The translations under genes were made by a program, and so were the position numbers. Of a DNA stretch of 5,409 nt, positions 1-5,409 are shown one piece after another; within the stretch, counting starts at the first letter, position 1; the number at the start of each line of letters is the position of its first letter. Source of the stretch: Verrucomicrobiales bacterium. Lineage in GTDB: Bacteria > Verrucomicrobiota > Verrucomicrobiia > Verrucomicrobiales > DEV007. The stretch covers positions 1 through 5,409 of the forward strand of contig JALRFZ010000302.1 in assembly GCA_023253615.1 (NCBI GenBank). Reading direction: 5' to 3'. Under the pieces are notes generated by a model. That model made no database searches, was not told the DNA's origin, and saw only the letters and a program-made list of their open reading frames with translations.

Positions 1-2894
1 ACAAGAACGACGGCGACAAGGTCGCCAAGGGCGATGTCGTGGCCATGATCGGCAACGGCCTCGCCGACCGCTTGCAGCACGATGGCTGGACCGAGACCTG
101 GCTGCAGGTGGCGAATCCTGACCAAGAGCTCGCCTTCCGCAATCTCAGCCACACCGGCGACCGCCCCCGACATTACCCGCGCTCGAAGGGCTTCACCGAG
201 ATGCCCGATTACCTCCGCCACGTGAAGGCCGACGTGATCTTCGCCTTTTTCGGCTACAACGAATCTTTCGCCGGCTCGAAAGGCCTGCCCGATTTCGAGA
301 AAAAACTCGCCGACATGATCCGCGACCTGCGCGAGGCCCGGTCCGGAGGGACGCGTCCCGATGGCAAGATCCCGCGCATCGTCCTCTTCAGCCCGATCGC
401 CCACGAGAATCTGAACGACCCGAACCTGCCCGACGGCAGCGAGAACAACCAGCGGCTCGCGCTTTACACCGCTTCGATGCAGAAGGTCGCGGGACATGAG
501 GGCGTGGCCTTCGTGAATCTCTTCGAGCCGACCCAGAAGCTCTACGAAGAGATCGCCGAGCCGCTCACAATCAACGGCGTTCATCTCAACGCCCTCGGCC
601 ACCGCCACGTCGGCAAGGTCATCGCTGCGGCGCTCTCGGAAAAAGTGCCCGCCGCGACCGACGCCGAGCTCGAATCCGTGCGCGAGGCCGTGCTGGACCA
701 GAACTGGCATTGGCACAACCGCTACCGCGCCACCGACGGCAACGACATCTGGGGCGGACGCTCCACCCTGACCTTCGTCAACGACCAGAGCAACGCCGAG
801 GTCCTCCAGCACGAGCTCGCCATGCTCGACATCATGACCGCGAACCGCGATCCCAAAATTTGGGCGCGCGCCAAGGGCAGCGATGCCAAGGTCGACGACA
901 GCAACGTGCCTGCTCCCGTGCCGGTGATCTCGAACGTGGGCGGGGGCAGCAAAAGCTCGAGCGCGGAGAAGGAAGGCACTCTTCAGTATCTCAGCGCCGA
1001 GGAGAGCCTCGCGAAGATGACCGTGCCGAAGGGATTCAAGGTCAATGTCTTCGCCGATGAGACGAAGTTTCCCGAGATCGGAAACCCCGTGCAGATGCAG
1101 GTCGATTCCAAGGGCCGCCTCTGGGTCGCCGCTTGGAAGACTTATCCGAAGTGGGAGCCGCTCAAGCCCATGGACGACTCGCTCGTGATCCTGCACGATG
1201 ACGACCGCGACGGCGTCGCCGATCGCCGCACCGTCTTCGCGAACGTGCATTGCCCGCTCGGCTTCGAATTCTGGAACGGCGGAGTCATCGTCACCTCGCA
1301 GCCCGACATTCTTTTCCTCAAGGACACCGACGGGGACGACATCGCCGATGTCCGCTACGTGCTTTTCCAGGGCACCGACTCGGCCGACACCCACCACGCC
1401 GCGAACAACCTGATCTATGGTCCCGATGGGGGGATCTATTGGCAGAGCGGGGTCTTCATGCAGCACAACCACGAGCATCCCTGGGGGCCCTCGCTCGAGT
1501 CGACCGCCTCGGCGATGTATCGCTTCGACCCGCGCCGCTACACGATCGCTTTCCACGCCAACAACTCGCCGAATCCCCACGGCACCGCCTTCGATGAGTG
1601 GGGCTACCACTACGCCAACGACGGCACCGGAGGTCGCAGCTACCAGGTCATCCCCGATGGCAAGGGCTTCAAGATGCGTGAGCTGCTCGTGAAAGAGGTG
1701 CGTCCCGTGACGGCCGACGAGATCGTCTCGAGCCCGAATTTCCCCGACGAGATGCAGGGCAATTTCCTCGTCTGCAACACGATCGGTTTCCTCGGCATCA
1801 AGCAATACAAGCTCCATCGCGAGGGTTACAAGGATGCCGAGCGCGAGTTCAAGTTCGGCGAGGTCTGGGGCACGCCAACCGAGGAATTGATCAACAGCAG
1901 CGACCGCAATTTCCGCCCGACCGACGCCGTCTTCGGCGGCGACGGCGCCCTTTATGTCTCCGACTGGCAGAACGTCATCATCGGCCACATGCAGCACAAC
2001 ATCCGCGACCCCAACCGCGACAAGAAACACGGCCGCGTCTTCCGCATGGTCTACGAGGGGCGCCCGCTCCAGGAGCCCGTCGCCATCGACGGCGAGCCGG
2101 TCGCGGCCCTGCTGGAGAATTTCAAACACCCGGCTCTCGGCGTGCGCCACCGCACCCGCGTCGAGCTGAGCGAACGCAAGACCGACGAGGTCATCGCCGC
2201 GACGAAGGCCTGGGCCGCGAAACTCGATGGCAAGAAGAAGGAAGATGCGCGTCTCCTCCTCGAGGCGCTCTGGGTGCACCAGCAGCACAACGTGCGCGAC
2301 CGGGCCCTGCTCGATCTCGTGCTCGCCTCGCCCGAGCCACACGCGGTGATCGCGGCGAAGACGGTGCAACACCACTGGGACGTCGCCGATCCGGTTCTGA
2401 ACGTGGTCACCAGCCCCATCGAACAGCAGGAAGAAAAGATCGAGGTGAAGGTGCCCGCGAACTTCTCGAAGGCCGAGGCCGAGGTGTATCGGCTGGGGTC
2501 CGAGGTCTTCCACCGCGAGGCCCATTGCGTGACCTGTCACCAGCCGAACGGGCAGGGCATGCTGAACATCTATCCGCCGCTCGTGAAAAGCGCGTGGGTC
2601 ACCGGGAGTCCGGAGCGGCTCATCAAGCTGACCCTGCACGGTCTCTGGGGGCCCATGGAGGTCAACGGGGTCCTCTACGATCCCGCCAAGGGCGTGCCGC
2701 CGATGACGGCCTTCAAGGCGATCCTGAAGGACGAGGAAATCGCCGCCGTGCTCACCTACGTGCGCAACACCTGGGGCAACGCCGCCTCCGTGGTGACGCC
2801 CGATCAGGTGAAAGCCGTGCGCGAGGCGACCAAGGACGTGCAGATGTTCCTGAAGCCCGAGGATTTGCTGAAGGAGTATCCGCTGGAGAAGTGA
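1..2894 (+). CDS. PVC-type membrane-bound dehydrogenase with N-terminal SGNH domain and C-terminal cytochrome c (5' partial)
   Basis: The reading frame is open from position 3, so the start and any signal peptide lie upstream; the GTG at 39 is only the first in-window start-like codon. Numbering from it gives 951 residues. About 1-215 resemble an SGNH/GDSL hydrolase: GNGLADR (5-11), GYNES (72-76), NGVH (179-182). About 275-320 is a Pro/Gly/Ser-rich linker. About 320-690 match the putative membrane-bound dehydrogenase beta-propeller of PVC bacteria, starting VPKGFKV, with Asp-rich loops at 387-395 and 429-437 that look calcium-binding and a DTHH motif (450-453). About 690-790 is helical and HEAT-like ([10 protein letters not shown]). 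About 810-925 is a class I cytochrome c with CVTCH (Cys830, Cys833, His834) and probable axial Met889 in PPMTAF. By family it should act in the periplasm or on the membrane, oxidising an unknown, probably sugar-type substrate and passing electrons to heme. The family assignment is firm; substrate and catalysis are inferred. The SGNH domain may be non-catalytic. Confidence 0.88.
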   Translation, partial: KNDGDKVAKGDVVAMIGNGLADRLQHDGWTETWLQVANPDQELAFRNLSHTGDRPRHYPRSKGFTEMPDYLRHVKADVIFAFFGYNESFAGSKGLPDFEKKLADMIRDLREARSGGTRPDGKIPRIVLFSPIAHENLNDPNLPDGSENNQRLALYTASMQKVAGHEGVAFVNLFEPTQKLYEEIAEPLTINGVHLNALGHRHVGKVIAAALSEKVPAATDAELESVREAVLDQNWHWHNRYRATDGNDIWGGRSTLTFVNDQSNAEVLQHELAMLDIMTANRDPKIWARAKGSDAKVDDSNVPAPVPVISNVGGGSKSSSAEKEGTLQYLSAEESLAKMTVPKGFKVNVFADETKFPEIGNPVQMQVDSKGRLWVAAWKTYPKWEPLKPMDDSLVILHDDDRDGVADRRTVFANVHCPLGFEFWNGGVIVTSQPDILFLKDTDGDDIADVRYVLFQGTDSADTHHAANNLIYGPDGGIYWQSGVFMQHNHEHPWGPSLESTASAMYRFDPRRYTIAFHANNSPNPHGTAFDEWGYHYANDGTGGRSYQVIPDGKGFKMRELLVKEVRPVTADEIVSSPNFPDEMQGNFLVCNTIGFLGIKQYKLHREGYKDAEREFKFGEVWGTPTEELINSSDRNFRPTDAVFGGDGALYVSDWQNVIIGHMQHNIRDPNRDKKHGRVFRMVYEGRPLQEPVAIDGEPVAALLENFKHPALGVRHRTRVELSERKTDEVIAATKAWAAKLDGKKKEDARLLLEALWVHQQHNVRDRALLDLVLASPEPHAVIAAKTVQHHWDVADPVLNVVTSPIEQQEEKIEVKVPANFSKAEAEVYRLGSEVFHREAHCVTCHQPNGQGMLNIYPPLVKSAWVTGSPERLIKLTLHGLWGPMEVNGVLYDPAKGVPPMTAFKAILKDEEIAAVLTYVRNTWGNAASVVTPDQVKAVREATKDVQMFLKPEDLLKEYPLEK

Positions 2895-2898
2895 GGCG

Positions 2899-2927
2899 AA
2901 AAAGGTGTTGCCGGCAGGGATGCCGGC
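2899..2927 (-). terminator. Possible terminator hairpin for the minus-strand gene ending at 3002
   Basis: A perfect inverted repeat with arms GCCGGCA (2910-2916) and TGCCGGC (2921-2927) encloses a 4-nt loop. Read on the minus strand, the stem is followed after six bases by a run of five T (2903-2899), giving an imperfect Rho-independent terminator about 75 bp beyond the pseudopilin-like gene's stop. On the plus strand it lies 15 bp after the dehydrogenase stop but has no T tract. It could instead be part of a dispersed GC-rich repeat. Confidence 0.35.
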
Positions 2928-2937
2928 GCTCCCGGGG

Positions 2938-2959
2938 CGCTGGCGCGTTTGGCGCAGCG
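2938..2959. repeat. GC-rich hairpin in the convergent intergenic gap
   Basis: CGCT (2938-2941) pairs with AGCG (2956-2959), and GCGC (2943-2946) pairs with GCGC (2952-2955), leaving one bulged G at 2942 and a 5-nt loop. It sits 10 bp from the hairpin at 2910-2927, between two convergent stop codons. No T tract follows on either strand, so it is not a classic terminator. It may help end transcription from both sides or belong to a repeated element. The rest of the 107-bp gap shows no gene. Confidence 0.35.
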
Positions 2960-3001
2960 GGCTACCGTTCCGACGCAGCTGCTGCCGTGGGCATCCGTTT
3001 C

Positions 3002-3577
3002 TCACCACGACTTCACGTTGTCCGCCCACGTCTCGAAATCGGCGTCGGGTCCGGCGGACCAGATGAGGATGGATTCCGGAAGGTGCGTGCCGGGGGCTTC
3101 GGGATTTTCGATTTTGCCGTCAGCGTTCGTGTCGAGGCGCACGCGGTAGTGGTTGCCCCAAGGGTCCCAGAGTTCGCCGGAGCCGTCTTCGTCGAGGGTG
3201 ATGCCCCTTCGAAAGCGTCCTTCGCCCATTGGTTTTGCGGCTTTGTCGGTATAGAAAGTGATTCCCCGGAGATTCCGTCCGCCCGGTTCCTTTTGCGTGT
3301 CCGATCCGAAAAGGATATCCATCAACGCGTGTCCGGAGTCGATCGTGACATCGTTCGCGGGATCGAGGAGGGGATATTCGCGGTACTCGGTGGCGTACGC
3401 GTCGATGGCGTTTTTAAGGTTGTGGGCGGTGTTCTCCGCATGCGCGTGCTCGGCCTTGCGAAGAGCGCCCGAGGCAACCGGAAACAGCAAACCGACGAGG
3501 ATCCCGACCAGAAAAAGCACAATGGGCGCGCAAACCAAAACCCCGATCAAAACCCAGGCCCACTTCGGAATCTTCAT
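3002..3577 (-). CDS. GspG/pseudopilin-like membrane-anchored protein
   Basis: This 191-residue protein has a short basic N-terminus (MKIPK) and one long hydrophobic segment (about 6-33). A helix follows (about 38-66, ALRKAEHAHAENTAHNLKNA) leading into YATEYREYP, the usual layout of a type II secretion major pseudopilin. The C-terminal part carries the GspG-like DPWGNHYRV (138-146) and SAGPDAD (174-180) ending FETWADNVKSW; the aspartates there and in the EF-hand-like DTNADG (149-154) suggest calcium binding, as in GspG. It lacks the prepilin peptidase signal (G then FTLIE) before the hydrophobic stretch, so it is probably a fixed membrane protein rather than a processed, assembled pilin. No other secretion genes are in view. 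The ATG at 3577 is preceded in frame by a TAG, so the start cannot move upstream; GAGGG abuts it and a strong purine-rich GGAGGAGG is about 23 nt away, too far for a normal ribosome site. It lies 39 bp after the DUF1501 gene on the same strand, so co-transcription is likely. Its function is unknown. Confidence 0.8.
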   Translation of the reverse strand: MKIPKWAWVLIGVLVCAPIVLFLVGILVGLLFPVASGALRKAEHAHAENTAHNLKNAIDAYATEYREYPLLDPANDVTIDSGHALMDILFGSDTQKEPGGRNLRGITFYTDKAAKPMGEGRFRRGITLDEDGSGELWDPWGNHYRVRLDTNADGKIENPEAPGTHLPESILIWSAGPDADFETWADNVKSW

Positions 3578-3616
3578 CCCTCGCTTCTACCACCCCACCA
3601 CCTCCTCCGTCAATCC

Positions 3617-5083
3617 TCACGAAAACAGCTCGCGCATCGGCTCGCCGTGATACAGCGGCATCGGTCTCCCGGCGGTATCGGTCCAATGCGCGTCTTTTGG
3701 AATCCCGAGGGCATCGTAGATCGTCGCGGCGAGATCCTCGGGACGGCGCGGGTCACTCGCGGGATGGCCGCCGAATTTGTCGGTCGAGCCCAGCACCGCA
3801 CCACCGGTGATGCCGCCACCCGCGAACCAGACGGTCTGCACCGCGCCCCAGTGATCGCGGCCGGGCAGCGGCACGCCGCGCAGGGTGGAGATCTTCGGGG
3901 TTCTCCCGAATTCACCGGCCATGACGACAAGAGTGTCGTCGAGGAGACCACGTTCGCCGAGATCGTCGAGCAAGGCGGAGACGGCGCGGTCGGTCGGCGG
4001 GAAGAGGTAGTCGCGCAGATTCGGGAAGATGGCCTGGTGGTTGTCCCAGGTCTCGTTGTTGCCGAGATTCACCTGTACGAGACGCACGCCCGATTCGACG
4101 AGCTGGCGCGCCATCAGGAGCGACCAACCGAAGGAATTCCGGCCGTAGCGGTCCTGCGTCGCGGCATCGACGCCATGCACGTCGAAGGCGGCCTGCACCT
4201 TGGGATCGGAGAGCAGGCCCACGGCCATGTCGCGATAGCGGTCCACGCCGCCCGCGGTCGAGGCGGCCTCGAGATGGCGCTGTTGTTCGTCGAGCACGCC
4301 GCGGAGGGTGAGGCGGTCCTGGAATCGCTCGAAGTCGATCGTGTCGGGCAGCTCGAGGCTGAAGGTGCGGTAGGGAATCTGCCGGTCGAGTGGTCCGTCG
4401 GCGTGATGGAAATCATACTGCGGAAAGGCACCGTAACCGACCGCGTCGTAGGGCGCGGCCTCGAGGAAGAAGGGATCCTTGTGGCGCCCTAACAAACCGC
4501 CGAATTGTCCGGGGATGGTGCGTCCGCCGCGGTGGATGAGCTTCTCCGGAAGAATGAGCGAAGAGGGGAGGGCTTCCTGCGAAGGCAGCATCTCCGCGGC
4601 GAGGGCGGCGATCGAGGGCCAGTCGCCCTCGGTCGGTTTGGTCGGGTCGAAGGACGGCGTCGTATCGGACCGCCCCGTCAACATGATGCAGTGGCCCTTC
4701 GAGTGATCGTTCGACCCGTGGCTGAGCGAGCGGCAGAGCGCCCACGAATCGGAGCGTTTCGCGAGTTCGGGGAGGTGCTCGCAGATGTGGAGACCGGGCG
4801 TCTTCGTCGCGATGGGGCGGAATTCACCACGGATGTCGCTCGGCGCATCGGGCTTCATGTCGAAGCTCTCAAGCTGGGAAAGGCCGCCGGAGAGGAAGAT
4901 GTAGATGACGTTCTTCGCCTTGCCGGGCAGGGCTCCGGTGGATCCGGCGAGGGCTTCGAGGGCGGCGAGACGGTCGAGCCCGAGGCCGCCCGCGAGGCCG
5001 ATCGAGCCGGCTTTGAGAAAGGCGCGCCGCGTCGATCGGGCGGCGGAGTGGCGGAGGCGTGGCGAACGGAAATCCGAGGACAT
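3617..5083 (-). CDS. DUF1501 family protein, Tat-exported
   Basis: This 488-residue protein matches the DUF1501 family, a relative of the sulfatase/alkaline phosphatase fold common in PVC bacteria. The N-terminus has a twin-arginine motif STRRAFLK (17-24) and a hydrophobic stretch rich in Gly, Ala and Leu (about 26-46), predicting folded export. Family blocks in order: NVIYIFLSGGLSQLESFD (58-75), SHGSNDHSKGH (121-131), GNNETWDNH (341-349), GEFGRTPK (390-397), GRDHWG (408-413), then AGGGITGGAVLGSTDKFG and a DLAATIYDALGI tail ending GRPMPLYHGEPMRELF. His and Asp in NDH, DNH and RDHW are plausible metal ligands by analogy. Length is normal and the frame intact. The frame stays open upstream to 5314, but that 77-residue stretch crosses an intergenic hairpin repeat and would bury the Tat motif, so the ATG at 5083 is chosen; no Shine-Dalgarno is visible. 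Biochemical role is unestablished; hydrolysis of sulfate or phosphate esters is only an inference. Confidence 0.88.
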   Translation of the reverse strand: MSSDFRSPRLRHSAARSTRRAFLKAGSIGLAGGLGLDRLAALEALAGSTGALPGKAKNVIYIFLSGGLSQLESFDMKPDAPSDIRGEFRPIATKTPGLHICEHLPELAKRSDSWALCRSLSHGSNDHSKGHCIMLTGRSDTTPSFDPTKPTEGDWPSIAALAAEMLPSQEALPSSLILPEKLIHRGGRTIPGQFGGLLGRHKDPFFLEAAPYDAVGYGAFPQYDFHHADGPLDRQIPYRTFSLELPDTIDFERFQDRLTLRGVLDEQQRHLEAASTAGGVDRYRDMAVGLLSDPKVQAAFDVHGVDAATQDRYGRNSFGWSLLMARQLVESGVRLVQVNLGNNETWDNHQAIFPNLRDYLFPPTDRAVSALLDDLGERGLLDDTLVVMAGEFGRTPKISTLRGVPLPGRDHWGAVQTVWFAGGGITGGAVLGSTDKFGGHPASDPRRPEDLAATIYDALGIPKDAHWTDTAGRPMPLYHGEPMRELFS

Positions 5084-5127
5084 GGCGGTGACCGGAGGCG
5101 GTTGACGACGGAGGGAGGATCGCAGAT

Positions 5128-5153
5128 TTCGGAGCAATGGGGAAGCCTCCGAA
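5128..5153. promoter_or_regulatory. Dyad upstream of the DUF1501 gene, possible operator
   Basis: TTCGGAG (5128-5134) and CTCCGAA (5147-5153) form a perfect 7-bp inverted repeat with a 12-bp spacer, 44 bp before the chosen start at 5083. The position and spacing would suit a dimeric regulator, or a hairpin in the 5' leader. No convincing -35/-10 pair was recognised nearby. A 7-bp dyad can occur by chance, so this is tentative. Confidence 0.22.
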
Positions 5154-5179
5154 GGGCACGGCATCGCGCCTGGCGCGCA

Positions 5180-5220
5180 GTGGCATGGGCATCCTGCCCA
5201 TGCGTCGTGGAAAGACGTTC
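5180..5220 (+). repeat. Dispersed hairpin repeat, left copy of an inverted pair
   Basis: The unit contains a perfect hairpin: GCATGGGCA (5183-5191), loop TCC, TGCCCATGC (5195-5203), followed by a TCGTGG block and a GACGT block. It matches the reverse complement of 5270-5310 at 36 of 41 positions. Just before it lies a further GC palindrome (CGCGCC-T-GGCGCG, 5165-5177). From memory, similar GCATGGGCA-type repeats recur between genes in verrucomicrobial and planctomycete genomes; that cannot be checked here. Confidence 0.75.
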
Positions 5221-5269
5221 GAATCGGCAAAAGCCGGAAATCTCCCTCGATGAATCGTTGGGGGACGGC

Positions 5270-5310
5270 GGACGTCGCGCCACGATGCATGGGCAGGATG
5301 CCCATGCCAC
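5270..5310 (-). repeat. Dispersed hairpin repeat, right copy of an inverted pair
   Basis: This is the inverted partner of 5180-5220, with the same perfect 9-bp arms (5287-5295 and 5299-5307) and a 3-nt loop. The five differences from the left copy fall outside the stem: one in the TCGTGG approach, three in the short spacer, one in the last block. It begins about 8 bp beyond the stop codon of the minus-strand gene at the right edge, so in that transcript it would form a 3' hairpin that could stabilise the message or slow polymerase; no T tract follows. The 49 bp between the copies hold only a small CGGC-AAAA-GCCG stem (5225-5236) and no gene. Confidence 0.75.
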
Positions 5311-5317
5311 CCAAACC

Positions 5318-5409
5318 TCACGCCAGCAACTGCGTCACCACTTTCGCGCCCTGGTCGTTGGTGAGGGAGGCGGCGAGGCCGTTGCGCTTGTAGGTCAGCT
5401 TCGTGTGAT
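5318..5409 (-). CDS. C-terminal end of a probable second DUF1501 protein (5' partial)
   Basis: Only the last 29 codons and the TGA (5318-5320) are in the window. The tail reads HTKLTYKRNGLAASLTND then QGAKVVTQLLA, resembling the C-terminus I recall for many planctomycete and verrucomicrobial DUF1501 proteins (pattern DHTxLTYxxxGxxxxLTDxxGxVVxxLLA). The two bases left at the window edge end in AT, which allows the expected Asp before His. It is on the same strand as the complete DUF1501 gene, 234 bp upstream of it, so the two may form a tandem pair. The identification rests on a short pattern and could be wrong; that a coding frame ends here is more secure, since it ends cleanly just before a typical intergenic repeat. 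Confidence 0.55.
   Translation of the reverse strand, partial: HTKLTYKRNGLAASLTNDQGAKVVTQLLA

Noticed and set aside
710..1692. Several overlapping open frames within the dehydrogenase gene on both strands
   Set aside because: Their translations are low-complexity Arg/Ser/Pro/Thr-rich products of out-of-frame GC-rich codons, and the main frame is continuous with recognisable domains.
2899..2959. Strong Rho-independent terminator for the dehydrogenase gene on the plus strand
   Set aside because: Neither hairpin is followed by a T tract on the plus strand, so a classic terminator in that direction is not supported.
3578..3616. Upstream extension of the pseudopilin-like gene to use the purine-rich GGAGGAGG as ribosome site
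   Set aside because: An in-frame TAG lies four codons before the ATG at 3577, blocking any earlier start in that frame.
2525..4492. A 655-codon plus-strand open frame antisense to the two minus-strand genes
   Set aside because: It begins inside the dehydrogenase gene in another frame, runs opposite two well-recognised genes, and its translation is Arg/Gly/Glu-rich with no recognisable domain. High GC content makes such long stop-free shadow frames common.
5180..5310. CRISPR array or phage attachment site
   Set aside because: Only two repeat units exist and they are inverted, not direct; there are no regular spacers, cas genes, integrase or tRNA nearby.
4855..5321. Two alternative minus-strand frames across the intergenic repeat into the DUF1501 5' end
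   Set aside because: They translate the hairpin repeats (peptides such as GRMPMP) and then run out of frame through the Tat signal region; no conserved domain is visible.

Overview
The window comes from a high-GC bacterial chromosome, most likely of the Planctomycetes-Verrucomicrobia (PVC) group, with Verrucomicrobia as the better guess. This rests on gene content recognised by eye: a PVC-type putative membrane-bound dehydrogenase fused to a CxxCH cytochrome c, a Tat-exported DUF1501 protein, the tail of what looks like a second DUF1501 protein, and short dispersed hairpin repeats. No database search was possible.

Layout. Positions 1-2894 (+) hold one large multidomain gene whose 5' end lies outside the window: SGNH-hydrolase-like domain, Gly/Ser linker, beta-propeller dehydrogenase domain, short helical HEAT-like stretch, then a C-terminal class I cytochrome c. 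Positions 2895-3001 form the gap between convergent genes and contain two GC-rich hairpins; one may terminate minus-strand transcription. Three minus-strand genes follow, in transcription order from the right edge: the last 29 codons of a probable DUF1501 protein (5318-5409), a complete DUF1501 protein with a twin-arginine signal (3617-5083), and a small membrane-anchored GspG/pseudopilin-like protein (3002-3577). The 234-bp gap 5084-5317 holds a pair of inverted near-identical 41-bp repeats, each with a perfect 9-bp-arm hairpin, plus a separate dyad just upstream of the complete DUF1501 gene.

How the genes may work together. All the encoded proteins look exported or membrane-anchored. In PVC bacteria, large periplasmic cytochrome-containing dehydrogenases and DUF1501 proteins are abundant, often lie near each other, and are commonly linked by inference to breakdown of complex carbohydrates; their exact substrates are unknown. 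The pseudopilin-like gene is 39 bp downstream of the DUF1501 gene and is probably co-transcribed with it, but nothing in the sequence proves a shared function. No CRISPR array, tRNA, rRNA, transposase or phage gene was seen. The less ordinary points are the degenerate-looking SGNH active site, the lone pseudopilin-like protein without a prepilin peptidase motif, and the inverted hairpin-repeat element.
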